From contig NC_059562.1 of assembly GCF_905220415.1 (NCBI RefSeq), positions 4,169,501 to 4,233,500 on the forward strand: DNA of 64,000 bases, given 5' to 3'. The first letter of the stretch is position 1, and each line of letters starts with the position of its first letter. The DNA is from Colias croceus. Its lineage: Eukaryota > Arthropoda > Insecta > Lepidoptera > Pieridae. Below, piece by piece: positions 24,232 to 34,472 of this stretch. The position numbers were made by a program, and so were the translations under genes. The notes below the pieces were generated by a model that saw nothing but the letters and a program-made list of their open reading frames with translations, was not told where the DNA came from and made no database searches.

Positions 24232-24485
24232 GTTAAAAACAACCGACTTCAAACTTGCACTTGCAAAATTTACAAATACCTACAGACAAAAATGCTCATA
24301 AAATAAAAACTACTGGGCCTATCCGAATAAAATTTTTATGGGACCAATTCGACACCATCCCGCATCGAACAAAAAAAGAATCACGTAAATCGGTTCAGAA
24401 ACCTCGGAGTAATCGGTGTACATACATAAAAAAAAAATACCGGTCGAATTGATAACCTCCTCCTTTTTTTTGAAGTCGGTTAAAA
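24232..24485. mobile_element. MITE with CCGACTTC inverted termini
   Basis: The left end is TTAAAAACAACCGACTTCAAA. The right end is TTTGAAGTCGG followed by TTAAAAATC, so AACCGACTTCAAA is inverted at the two ends. TTAAAAA appears outside both, possibly a TTAA-type target duplication. The inside contains CTACTGGGCCTATCCGAATA and AATCGGTTCAGAAACCTCGG and has no coding capacity. A second copy's end lies at 18574-18611. I cannot assign a superfamily. Confidence 0.6.
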
Positions 24486-24888
24486 ATCTCTTACTTTCTA
24501 ACAAAAGGTTCAACAAATTTTGAATCAGGGCATTTACAATTGTAGATATATTTTTTACCTACGTAATTATTCATACCCAAGTATTATACCTTGTATAGCA
24601 TTGTTTTCACAATATATTTTAAATATAAACCTATCAAAAACGACCTCGCCGACATGTTTTCAAAATGAAAGATCAATTTGTGAAAGCCATCTATGTCGCA
24701 GGCCAGGGTCCAAAATATACATCGGAAATGGGAAATGTTTATGTCAAATTTTCCGATTGACAGCCGTGAAATTAAACTTTTGTTATTATATTCAATTTTG
24801 CATTCAATCAGCACTAACAGTATTTGTTTATTTAAGTAAAACAATGTTTTTATGAATAATGAGAAGAGGATTTGTACGATGAATACAA

Positions 24889-25076
24889 TCTATACTAATA
24901 TTATAAAGCTGAAGAGTTTGTTTGTTTGAACGCGCTAATCTCGGGAACTACTGGTCCGATTTGAATTCTTTCGCTGTTAGATAGCCTATTTATCGAGGAA
25001 AGTTATAGGCTATGTATCATCACGCTACGACCAACAGTAGTGGAGCCACGGGGGTGAAACCCCGCGGAGCAGCTAG
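24889..25076 (+). mobile_element. Helitron-like element, TCTATACTAATATT group
   Basis: Ends A|TCTATACTAATATTATAAAG and GGGGGTGAAACCCC-GCGGAGCAG-CTAG|T. The hairpin stem has changed on both sides relative to its relatives (GGGGG/CCCC instead of CGCGG/CCGCG), a paired change that keeps the stem. It carries a small deletion after CCGATTTGA. Confidence 0.8.
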
Positions 25077-25154
25077 TGTATAATATAATGTATAAATAGG
25101 GTACTTACCTACTTTGCGTAATGTAGGTTATCTATAGCTGTACCTTTCTACCTA

Positions 25155-25320
25155 TCCACTAATAATGTAAAGCGGAAAGATTTTATTTCTTGGTTTGTTA
25201 CGATCTTATTCAAAAACTACTTTATCATTTAAAATTATTATACCTACCATTTCAAAACTACATGTTTGAGCTCATGCTGAGGCTATTTTTATCCCATATC
25301 CCAAGTGAAGTTGATACAAC
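25155..25320 (+). mobile_element. Degenerate Helitron-like element, 5' part only
   Basis: Starts A|TCCACTAATAATGTAAAGCG. It continues with GTTTGTTACG, CAAAAACTACTTTATC and GAGGCTATTTTTATCCCATA, which align in order with the TCCATACTAATATT group. No hairpin or CTAG is found at the right side. Confidence 0.45.
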
Positions 25321-25329
25321 TAGGTAACG

Positions 25330-28190
25330 TCCTATATTCTAATGTTCCCAATATATCTCACTACACTACACCATAAAATCACTTCTCCCATAAATGCATT
25401 TACCCCACATTTTCTTACAAAATCAAAAACCCTTGACCTGCTTACAAATAGGGCCCCTAAAATGTCACCGAAGCACATTAGTTTCAATCTAACTAACTGA
25501 CAGCCAGCCATATTTCTTCATCTTGACCCCCATAATTTTTATGGGCCCTTTTCACACCCCGTACCTTATTGTACAGTTTATATAACAATTGTATGCGGCT
25601 TTTTTTACTTTATAACTTATAAGTAAAAAAAAAACGTAGGTACTTAGTACCTACACATTACATCTGACTTATCACTTACGACATATAAAAAAATATGAAG
25701 AATATGTAAGTTATAGAAAGGAAGTTCAAGGAAATTGTGACAAAGGAAAAATTTGAAAATAGTAAATGTATCTCCCGAGGTATATTTTACCTCACCAGAC
25801 CAGGTATTGTCTTATAAAAGTCAACCTATTACAAAAATATTTTACCTAAAACTCATTCTTAGACAAAAAATACCTAAAAAATCCCGAAAAAATACCTCAA
25901 TTGACTCATTACTCGTACGGTGGTCTCGTGACGTCACTGTCGGCATCTCACAAGGCGCTCCAACTATTTTCACGCCAACATACCAATTTATTACCTTAGT
26001 GATCGATTTTATTCATTAAACCGTGTCCATTTTGTACATTTCTGAATTATTTAATTAGTCGTAATGTGTTAATTTAGCCACGGTTTTAGTGAATTCACGC
26101 TTTGTTTAGACGTGTTATAGTTATATGGGGATATTAATTGTTATGTTTCACATTTTTATAGATTGGTTGGGAATTGTGGTTGAGTGTTGATTGAATTATT
26201 TTCGTGTTGTATCCCGCGTTTGATGGGATAATTATTGATTGTTATTTTTTTGAACAAGATATATCGTAATTAAGTGTATCTTGGTAATCATTTTCGATAT
26301 CGTAACTAGGGTTTTATTCTTAATTCCCACATAGAAATCTGGTAATTCATACAGATCGATCTACCTCTATGAAGATGTTTTATGCTCTTTCACACAAAGA
26401 CTATCAATCCGAAGTCTCAAATGTGATAGGTATACAAATATGGTATAGGTACCTTATTAGTTATTATATCCCGCGCGGAAAATATCTGAAGTTAGGTATC
26501 AAAAACTTGCAAGTGCAAACTAGTAAGTTCAGATGTGTGCGTAGGCACTTATAAAAAAATAATAAAAATAAAAATCGTTTATTTGTTTCATAACACACTT
26601 AGCTACGCACTACATTCCGTCTGTATTTACATACAGACGGAATAAAATATCGTATCAAAATAGTCTAGAAAATCTTTTCATGCCGTCAACAAATGGTATT
26701 CAAATATAACCTAGAATTTGTTTTCATATCATTCAATAGTTATTTACATTATTTTCCTTCAAATAGAGCCGAAAACGTAATCCGTGTCATCCATAACGAG
26801 AAGGGATGAACCTTTTTCAATCATTCCACTTTCCTAGCGATTACTCGACCCGAAATGTATACAATAGTGGAACAACTCAATTTGCATTTAGTTTTTATTT
26901 TATTTCATTTGTATTATGAATGAATATTTATTATATTTTTAGGTTTTAACGTGAGTAAGAACAGTAAGAAACATGGGTTCGAATTTCGATGTCCTACTGT
27001 GGAATGTCTAAAATAGTAATAAAATTAATAACAACTATCTATTACACGAAGTAAAGAATGATATAAGTAAAAGGATACCATCTGAAAAGTTAACGATAGT
27101 TTTTGCTATTGAGATTACAATATGCAATAAATAAACATAAAATATTAGATACATACCTAATAGAACAATAACATCTTAAAATATCAAAAAAGTAATAACT
27201 CAATGTTTAATTAGTCATTAGGGCTAATTACAACGTAATACTTTAGTTCATAAAATTCCGGCAACTTAACTTTTACTATAAAATTATACGCATCATTACA
27301 AAATCCACAAGAAAATGACAAAGAGAAAACTACATTGTCTCTCACACAATAGAGTACAAATTATAAAATTTCCCCAATGGATCTTCGTTTCTTAGAACAT
27401 TATAGGCATTCCTAGCCATTCGACAGTGAATTCCTTTTGATCGTCTCATTATCTGGCAAAATACTGAAAGAGGACTGAGATTGACTGCAAAAAAGGAACA
27501 CATGTCAATCTCTGGGCCCCGTCGTGAATGGAGGGCTTGATTAATCACTTAAAAATAAACTCTATACACAAGCTATAGAGCTTAAAACCGAATACCAGAT
27601 CGAACAAGTCGCGGTTAATTTAAACAGAAAGACTGATGTCGATTAAACTAAAAATAAAGGCCGAGGCATTTAATAGCTAGCTCAGGCGTCCCTTGAAGAC
27701 GGGATATTTTTAAACAAAACACTCGTAAAAAGTTAGTTTGATTGTCGTATACAAAACGTAGCTTTTGTAACGAATGAAATTACTTGGGTACGCGTAATTT
27801 TATTTATCTTTGAAAATAAAGGTTAAACTTGTATTTTATGGGGTTTGAAATTTGTATACTATAAAAACTTGAATCGGTGGATGTAAAGTTAATGCTGTTT
27901 TAATGTGTTATGCTTACAACTTTTTATTGACTACTTGTTCTTGATCCCGGCACCGTCTACGTTTCCTGATTTTAAGTTCGATATAACGCTATACATCGAT
28001 TTAAGTTATATACGCTTTTGATTTATAAACAACTCGTATAAGTAACGTAAAGAACTACATTTGTATGGGGTACAGCTATAGATACCATACCAAAAGCACC
28101 TTATACTATTAGAAGATAAGCAATATTTGAATCGCTATTTATCCTTGCGAATGAAGTGTTAACATGAACCGAATCCTTTATGTAATCACC
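25330..28190. other. Non-coding stretch with one strong hairpin
   Basis: No recognisable gene. An 88-codon frame at 25753-26019 is unsupported. The only structured feature noted is the hairpin at 26614-26643. Confidence 0.5.
26614..26643. repeat. 13-bp hairpin with 4-nt loop
   Basis: ATTCCGTCTGTAT (26614-26626) and ATACAGACGGAAT (26631-26643) are perfect complements around TTAC. It lies in AT-rich DNA with no gene next to it. Confidence 0.85.
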
Positions 28191-28195
28191 AATAT

Positions 28196-28352
28196 ATTTA
28201 GAAATTAAAGACTTTTTAACGGATTTTAAACGCGATTTATTCAGTCAGTCTCCCCGTGACCACGCTCGCTGTAAAGTGTTCGAAACGTCGGGAAAATAAT
28301 AGAATGAATAAATCGCGTTTAAAATCCGTTAAAAAGTCTTTAATTTCTAAAT
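28196..28352. repeat. Foldback element with perfect 47-bp arms
   Basis: Arms 28196-28242 and 28306-28352 are exact reverse complements, containing TTTTTAACGGATTTTAAACG and CGCGATTTATTC. The 63-nt loop contains CCCCGTGACCACGCTCGCTG and TTCGAAACGTCGGG. The right flank has CGCGTAAAATCAAACCCTAG. A diverged, interrupted relative is at 5561-5850, so this is a dispersed family and not a unique structure. Confidence 0.85.
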
Positions 28353-28359
28353 GTATAAT

Positions 28360-29120
28360 ACTCGCGTAAAATCAAACCCTAGAAAATACAATCACCAATA
28401 TAACTTTAAACAGTAGTCAATTTAACCGCCTATTTATAAAATACACGTTAAAAACTGTAAAATGTTTATTAAACTCAAAGGACAATCAACCTGACCACTA
28501 GCTTACAAAATGGAATTTTTCAACCTAAATATAGAATCAATTCCATCAAATAAGGATTGACGTCAATAGCTTCTATACGAACAAACCAACAAATGTGACA
28601 TCAATCAGTTTGCTGTATTGATTGCTATCTTTGTAATTGAATACTGGTAATAGTACAATAGTTAGAAACTATTTTTATTTCTATTTTTAATAAGCTAGAT
28701 ACATTGTGCTTAAATGTGCCTAATTCCTAAATTAACTTAGGTAAGTATGTATTTTACTTAGTTTTTCAAGAAAATATGTCCTAGGTCCATCACCACGTAG
28801 TATAAACTATACCTATGCTTAAATTCGTAAAAAAAATGATGCAGCCAGTAATAGACAAATACTTTTACATGTATGTTTTTCCTAAACAAAAAACAAAATA
28901 GACACACACATAAGTACAACTAGTAACAAAATTATAAATCTAATGAAATAAAAGCCTGTATTTACCCAAACCCTTTTAAACAGAAATAAGCTGAATCATT
29001 AGTACCTAAGTTCCCACACGCCCCAATCAAGTGAATACGTTCAAATAAACATATTTGAATAAGTAATAGTACGGGGTCTATTCTGACTGAAGCAATTTAA
29101 CTGTATGCTTCTAGGGTTGC
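28360..29120. other. AT-rich non-coding stretch
   Basis: Apart from the flank of the foldback family up to about 28385, I see no feature here. Confidence 0.55.
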
Positions 29121-29129
29121 CAGATATTT

Positions 29130-29275
29130 TATTTATTTATTACACTTCATTGTACATATGAATGGACAAAACAAAACAAAAAAAACAATAAGAAAAAGGC
29201 ATCATTTGTACAAAAGACGGCCTTATTGCTTAACAGCAATCTCTACCAAGCAACCTTGTAGGAAAGGAAATGTAT
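29130..29275 (-). mobile_element. Probable LINE 3' end fragment
   Basis: On the plus strand it begins TTTTATTTATTTATTACACTT, the complement of an AATAAATAAA-type tail. It then has AAAAAACAATAAGAAAAAGG and GGCCTTATTGCTTAACAGCA followed by TACCAAGCAACCTTGTAGG. I recall this layout from lepidopteran LINE tails. No target-site duplication was found. Confidence 0.4.
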
Positions 29276-29279
29276 GGGA

Positions 29280-30090
29280 TAGCGCAAAATAAATGATTAT
29301 AATTACAATTCCACGGTTTCACATACTCGAAGGTTTTAACAAATATCTCGATTTTATATCTAGAATTTTCTGAATAGAAGTACTTACTTTGTATTGTCTC
29401 GAACTGTCTCTTAAGTGTGTGGTTAATTAATAAAGTTATTCGATCGAAGGTGCCACGTGTAACATTTATTGATAATTGAATTCTAGAAGTGTTATTATCA
29501 ATTGAGCGTCCTGAATTTCAAGGGTTAATAGAAAATGTTCAATATGCTTCTTAATAATAGACCTAAAACATAATGTGGCGATAGCATAGAAGCTATCAAA
29601 AAAATCACAGTAGTAGCAAAGGCAAAATGAATTCCACAGAATTGCCCAAAAAATGTTGACTGACTCGAGGATCGAATTCCGGTCCGCAGGTAATTTTTTT
29701 ATAAACTGTTACAAAATATATGTTTTGGTTTAATACTGACGTAATAATAGATATTGATTGAATAGCCTTTGTCTAAATTTTGCTGTAATTAGAACATATA
29801 CAAAGGAAAACTATAAGAAACAAACTATTATTATTTACATTTCCAAATATTCACCCAATATTGTATCTGATTCATATCATAAAAGCATAAATAAAATGCA
29901 AGTAACTATTCGATAAGCAAAAGGTTCGCTCCAATAGGGTCGGAAGTCCATTTATTTAGGGTCAAATTCAGAATTTCATTGAAAAATAAATGAATGGTTA
30001 GCAACCCTCGGTCCTGCGAAACATCAAAGCAGCCGCCACGTCGCAACCAACCCGATGCTATATTGATGTACGACGTCTATTACATTTTAT
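29280..30090. other. Non-coding stretch
   Basis: No gene or repeat with clear ends. AT-rich, with a slight GC rise at 30000-30075. Confidence 0.55.
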
Positions 30091-30096
30091 TTGATA

Positions 30097-30276
30097 CTAG
30101 CGGTCCGCCCCGGCTTCGTCCGTGGTACATATTTCGCAATAAAAGGTATATGTTCTTTCTCAGGGTCTAAAGATTGTCTGTGCCAAATTTCATCAAAATC
30201 GGTTGAGAGGTTTATGCGTGAAAACCATACATACATACATAATTACAAACTTTTCCTCTTTATAATATTATATTTG
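30097..30276 (-). mobile_element. Helitron-like element, mosaic of two groups
   Basis: The 3' end (minus strand GAAGCCGGGGCGGACCG-CTAG|T) is that of the TCTTATATATAAAAATG group at 10011. The 5' end (A|TCAAATATAATATTATAAAG, then AGGAAAAG) is that of the AGAGGAAAAC subgroup at 17724 and 34275. A CATACATACATACA tract lies inside. Confidence 0.75.
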
Positions 30277-30279
30277 ATA

Positions 30280-30890
30280 TAATGTGCTCTCTTTACGTAG
30301 TTGAGGAATTTGCAACGTCTTGCAATGATGGAAATGACCATTGAAGATAGGAAACCAATTTCCTCAAGGATTGCTAAATATTGATTCAAAATCACTTGTA
30401 AATTGGAAATTAATTAACAGAATTATCCGAAACTTTGGTGTAACTTGCTCTTTTAGCAATTAGAACATTACTAATTGTTCTTGATGTACCAGCATGGTAA
30501 AGCAAAATGATTTTCTACGTATCGGCTCTCCCCACAAGGGTACGCACAATGTTGTGGTCATTCGAATCGTTGAGCTAAAGTGAAGTCTCATGTCCCAGAA
30601 GTGACAAAATTTGTATTCGGAATTTCGATGCTCGATTCTTTATAGTTCTAACTAGTTCGATACCTTCTCCGAATCTTCTGTGTTTACTGTAGGTAATAAA
30701 AGTGTCAATTTACGAGAAATATGTAGTAGTAAGATTGGTACCAGTTTTTCTAAATTTGAGTTAAAATCAGTTGCGATAAATCATTTGTCCAAAATGGTAC
30801 CAAAACACACTATTTTTCTTTGCCTTGACATTAATTTATTTACACTTTATTCTACACGAAACCGACTATACAATACAAAGTATTTTTATC
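30280..30890. other. Non-coding stretch
   Basis: A 72-codon frame at 30680-30898 is not recognisable. Nothing else supports a gene. Confidence 0.5.
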
Positions 30891-30904
30891 CGATTTAGTT
30901 AAAA

Positions 30905-30969
30905 GTGGCGTGAACTCGTGTCGGAAGCCAAGACTCTGTTTGGGTCGCAGAGCTAGTTAAGTAAGTAAG
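30905..30969 (+). mobile_element. LINE 3' tail with (GTAA)n end and 10-bp target-site duplication
   Basis: TTAGTTAAAA at 30895-30904 and 30970-30979 flanks a 65-bp insert reading GTGGCGTGAACTCGTGTCGG...GGGTCGCAGAGC and ending in AGTTAAGTAAGTAAG. The target duplication plus a short tandem tail shows insertion by target-primed reverse transcription of a strongly 5'-truncated LINE. Confidence 0.7.
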
Positions 30970-30984
30970 TTAGTTAAAATTACA

Positions 30985-32080
30985 AATTATTTTTGGATTA
31001 GATGCGTTCTGTTGACAATATAACCTGGAAGTACCAATATCTGTCCTTCTCTAGAGCAAAGCTATAAAATCGCAACACAGTATCAGCTTACATTCCTACA
31101 TATCGGAAACACGTGTGCAATGCGATCGCGTATTTCACTAATTAGGATCGCTTGTTATACGATTTGGTATGTGACGCGACATGGTATGACAGAATTCCCG
31201 AAGTGATTCGATAGCAAATGCAGTGAAAAATTGATTGTAATGGCCTGATTTAATAGTTTGGTTAAATTTATCGACACTTGGCTCATTGTATAAATTTGAT
31301 ACAAGTAGGTAGGTATATCGGGATCATGGATTACCTAATAATGCAGCCGAAGATTATTGCGTTTGGTGATGCACATGGAGTCTATTTTCCTACAGAATAA
31401 ATTGTGAAGAGCACTAGGTTTTACAGTTTTCCAGGAATATATCGTATACACGTGAATGATGTGGTGTACATAAAAGGACAAAAGTATTTGAAAGTTTGAA
31501 ACAGTTCGTTGCAGAAGGCACTACATGGCGAATTGCAATTTTCCTAGTAAATCTATGGATAGAAAATATTTAACAGGAATATACTTAGTTACTTATTCTA
31601 AAAAATACTTACCTATAATTTAGCCAAAATCTAAAATTATAGCTCGAATTCAGACAAATCCACATACTAATATAATGTTAAACATAAGTACCCACCAAGA
31701 AATACCTATCGTGTGCAATTGCAAGCCAAATGATAGAACAGTGGTTATATAAATAGAATCGTGTGGAAATGAGCATAGGTCAGCGTCAGGAAATTTGCCT
31801 ATATCGTAATTGCACCCCCGGGCATTGCTACCGCATATTATTACTGTAAGGCCAGAATCAATATTGGCTCTTTATGCCTAATTGAGCTGCTAGATGATTT
31901 CTGCGTTTTCTTATTTGTAAGTAATGGTCGAATATATAAGTTGTAATATGGAAAAAGAAATATATTTTTTTACGTATGTGTATTGTGCATGTATTCTACT
32001 AGGCTATATTATGTGCGTCTGTATTATGTGATTACTTTTTTTTTTGCTGTTCAAATTGTCATAGAAAGAAAATGCAGGTG
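30985..32080. other. Non-coding stretch
   Basis: AT-rich. ACATACTAATATAATGTTA at 31663-31681 recalls a Helitron-like 5' end but has nothing after it. No gene seen. Confidence 0.5.
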
Positions 32081-32087
32081 TGCGTAA

Positions 32088-32322
32088 TCCATACTAATAT
32101 TATAAATGTGAAAGTAGATAACTCTGTCTGTCTGTCTGTTATTCAATCACGCTTAAACTACTGAACCAATTTTCATGAAATTTGAGATATTTTGGTACCC
32201 GAGAAAGGACATAGGCTACTTTTTATCCCGGGAAAATGACGCACTGCCGGAAATCCCACGGGAACGGGAACTATGCGGGTTTTTCTTCGACTGCGCGGGC
32301 GAAGCCGCGGTCGGAAACTTAG
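32088..32322 (+). mobile_element. Helitron-like element, TCCATACTAATATT group
   Basis: Starts A|TCCATACTAATATTATAAAT, with TCTGTCTGTCTGTTA, ATGAAATTTGAGATATTTTG and CCCACGGGAACGGGAACTA inside. It ends with hairpin CGCGG-GCGAAG-CCGCG, then GTCGGAAACTTAG|T, where CTTAG replaces CTAG. A 63-codon frame across it is fortuitous. Confidence 0.75.
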
Positions 32323-32324
32323 TT

Positions 32325-34025
32325 CATAATATTTATAAGCGCATGATTAAATTGGAATGTAGCTAGAATTAATTCCTCATTACCGTACACGTGAAGCGGA
32401 TAGAACCCAACCGATAAATAGATCTCACTAAATGTATTCTAGTATTTAAACTTATCAAAGTTTAGTAATTCCCGAGATCCCGACGGACTTGCAGATAAGC
32501 AAGGATTAGAATGAACTTGTTCAATCAAGTTACTCCGTAAAGTCAAGTATTGGTTAGGGAATGTTATTTTAGTCTCCTTTGGTTCGGAATATGGCCATTT
32601 GTTTTATAGATTTCTGGTTAGATTCGAAAGCTCGCTATCATTTCGTATTGAATGCAATTTCTGCTACTAGATTGCAACTCATTTATTTGTGGAGAAATTA
32701 CTTATTACTTTATTTGAACGAGTAGTAAGTACATTTGTTTGTAATGTTACTTTGTAATTTGACTTGGTATATTACAAAATTAGCTTGGATAAAAAACACA
32801 TAATAAGACGATTATACATATAAAATAATTCCATAATCATTCGTGTATTCAAATCCATATTTTTACGTAAGTGTTGAATAATAATAATCATCTCCCAAAA
32901 TTATGTTCCAGCAAACCAACAAATTATAACGTAATTCGCATTTGATTTATTTTCTTTGTCCTGAACATATTCAGGAGTCTTTGAAAGCGTAATTGCGCCT
33001 CATTTCTCATTACACATGAACTCGTTAGCGAAGTCACTCACAGAATTTGGTAACTTATCAAAATCAAACACAAATCACGCAGACTTCAAGACGATGATTT
33101 ACATACATTACGAATTAGTGGCATTCAGTATTCCCTTATTTTGTTTGGCTCTTAGGAATCATGAATTTTCAATTTTATGAATCAAGTTCGCAGTTTTCAA
33201 GGGCACTCCACGGCTCGGATACTTTAAATTGATGAGGGGTTTTTCGCAAAGTTGCCACCGCTTTTTTGTCGTACTTCTATTCGAGTGTAATTAAAACTTG
33301 TGCATAATTATTCAAATTTTGCTTTCATGTAATTCTGGGGTTTTAATCAATATATTAACGTTCCTTATTCAGGTCTGTTTTATCTAGCAAGGTCGTTGAA
33401 ACGTTCGCGTGTACGGAAAAATCAATTGCAATAGGATGGATGTAATTTTATCAAGCTTTCTTCTGTACAGGCATAATTTAAGTCAATTTATGTCTCAAAA
33501 TTCAAGTTTTCTGCAACGGTTGACTGAACATTTAAAATTTTATTGATCAGTTTGCACTTAACACTTGATTTGATCGCTCTGAAAAAAGCTGTTCCTTAAT
33601 AAAAGAAATGTATTAATACAAATTCGAAATAATTATATTTGTAGTAACACAATTAATGATAGCATAATAGAGTTCTCATTCGTACATTAAATCTCACCCT
33701 CTTTACAACGATCATTGTTCGCTAATAATATCACGAATTTTAATCTTACCTACAATAATATCAGTGAAATTGTTACAAAATCTTAACACCTCACAATTGG
33801 GCGCAAAATAATGCCCTAAGAAGGGTGCGGGTTCATTGACCCGGGAGAGGTGTGAAATACCTTCGTTTTATATAAGGATATTAGTATTGTTATAGAAGTT
33901 ATTGACTTGAAACTTTTGGGTTTTCGTAGGATGGACTTAAGAATATGTAGGATGTTATTATTACAGGATTTATTTAAGTGCCTGGCCTAGGTTATGAGTT
34001 GTAAAGGCCAATACGTACAATAACT
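32325..34025. other. AT-rich non-coding stretch
   Basis: No coding frame, tRNA-like boxes or transposon ends visible. Confidence 0.55.
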
Positions 34026-34031
34026 TTATTA

Positions 34032-34185
34032 TCACTACATAGTATAAAACAAAGTGTGTGTATGTATGCTTAGATCTTTTAAAATACGCAACAGATTTTG
34101 ATAGGGTTTTTTATAGATGTAGTAGTTCCTGAGGAAGATTTAAGTAAACAATGTATTAAGGGCGAGGCCGCGCGCGGAAAGCTGG
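34032..34185 (+). mobile_element. Helitron-like element, TCACTAC group, CTGG end
   Basis: Starts A|TCACTACATAGTATAAAAC and ends GGGCGAGGCCGCGCGCGGAAAG-CTGG. CTGG still fits the CTRR rule for Helitron 3' ends. The middle is shorter than in the copies at 40791 and 60744. Confidence 0.7.
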
Positions 34186-34274
34186 CATTAAAATAAAATT
34201 TATATTAACGAAAGTAACGAAAGTTAACCCAGACATTATAAAAATGACTATGATATATTGAATTATAAATATTA

Positions 34275-34472
34275 CTAGCTGTGCCGCGCGGTTTCACCCG
34301 CGTGGCTCCGCTCCTGTTGGTCTTAGCGTGATAATATATAGCTTAAATTATTACTCGTGGATAATGTAGCTTTCGAATGGTGAAAGATTTTTTAAAATCG
34401 GTCCAGTAGTTTATGAGCCTATTCATTACAATCAATCAAACAAAGTTTTCCTCTTTATAATATTAGTGTAGA
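34275..34472 (-). mobile_element. Helitron-like element, AGAGGAAAAC subgroup
   Basis: On the minus strand it starts A|TCTACACTAATATTATAAAG and ends with hairpin CGCGG-GTGAAA-CCGCG followed by CGGCACAG-CTAG|T. It is nearly identical to 17724-17922, which implies recent common origin. It lies only 90 bp right of the copy at 34032. Confidence 0.8.

Noticed and set aside
24520..24855. Overlapping frames of 111 codons (plus) and 86 codons (minus)
   Set aside because: Both lie in AT-rich sequence without motifs; opposite-strand overlap suggests chance.
32175..32366. 63-codon frame
   Set aside because: It lies across a Helitron-like element and reads its repeat sequence.
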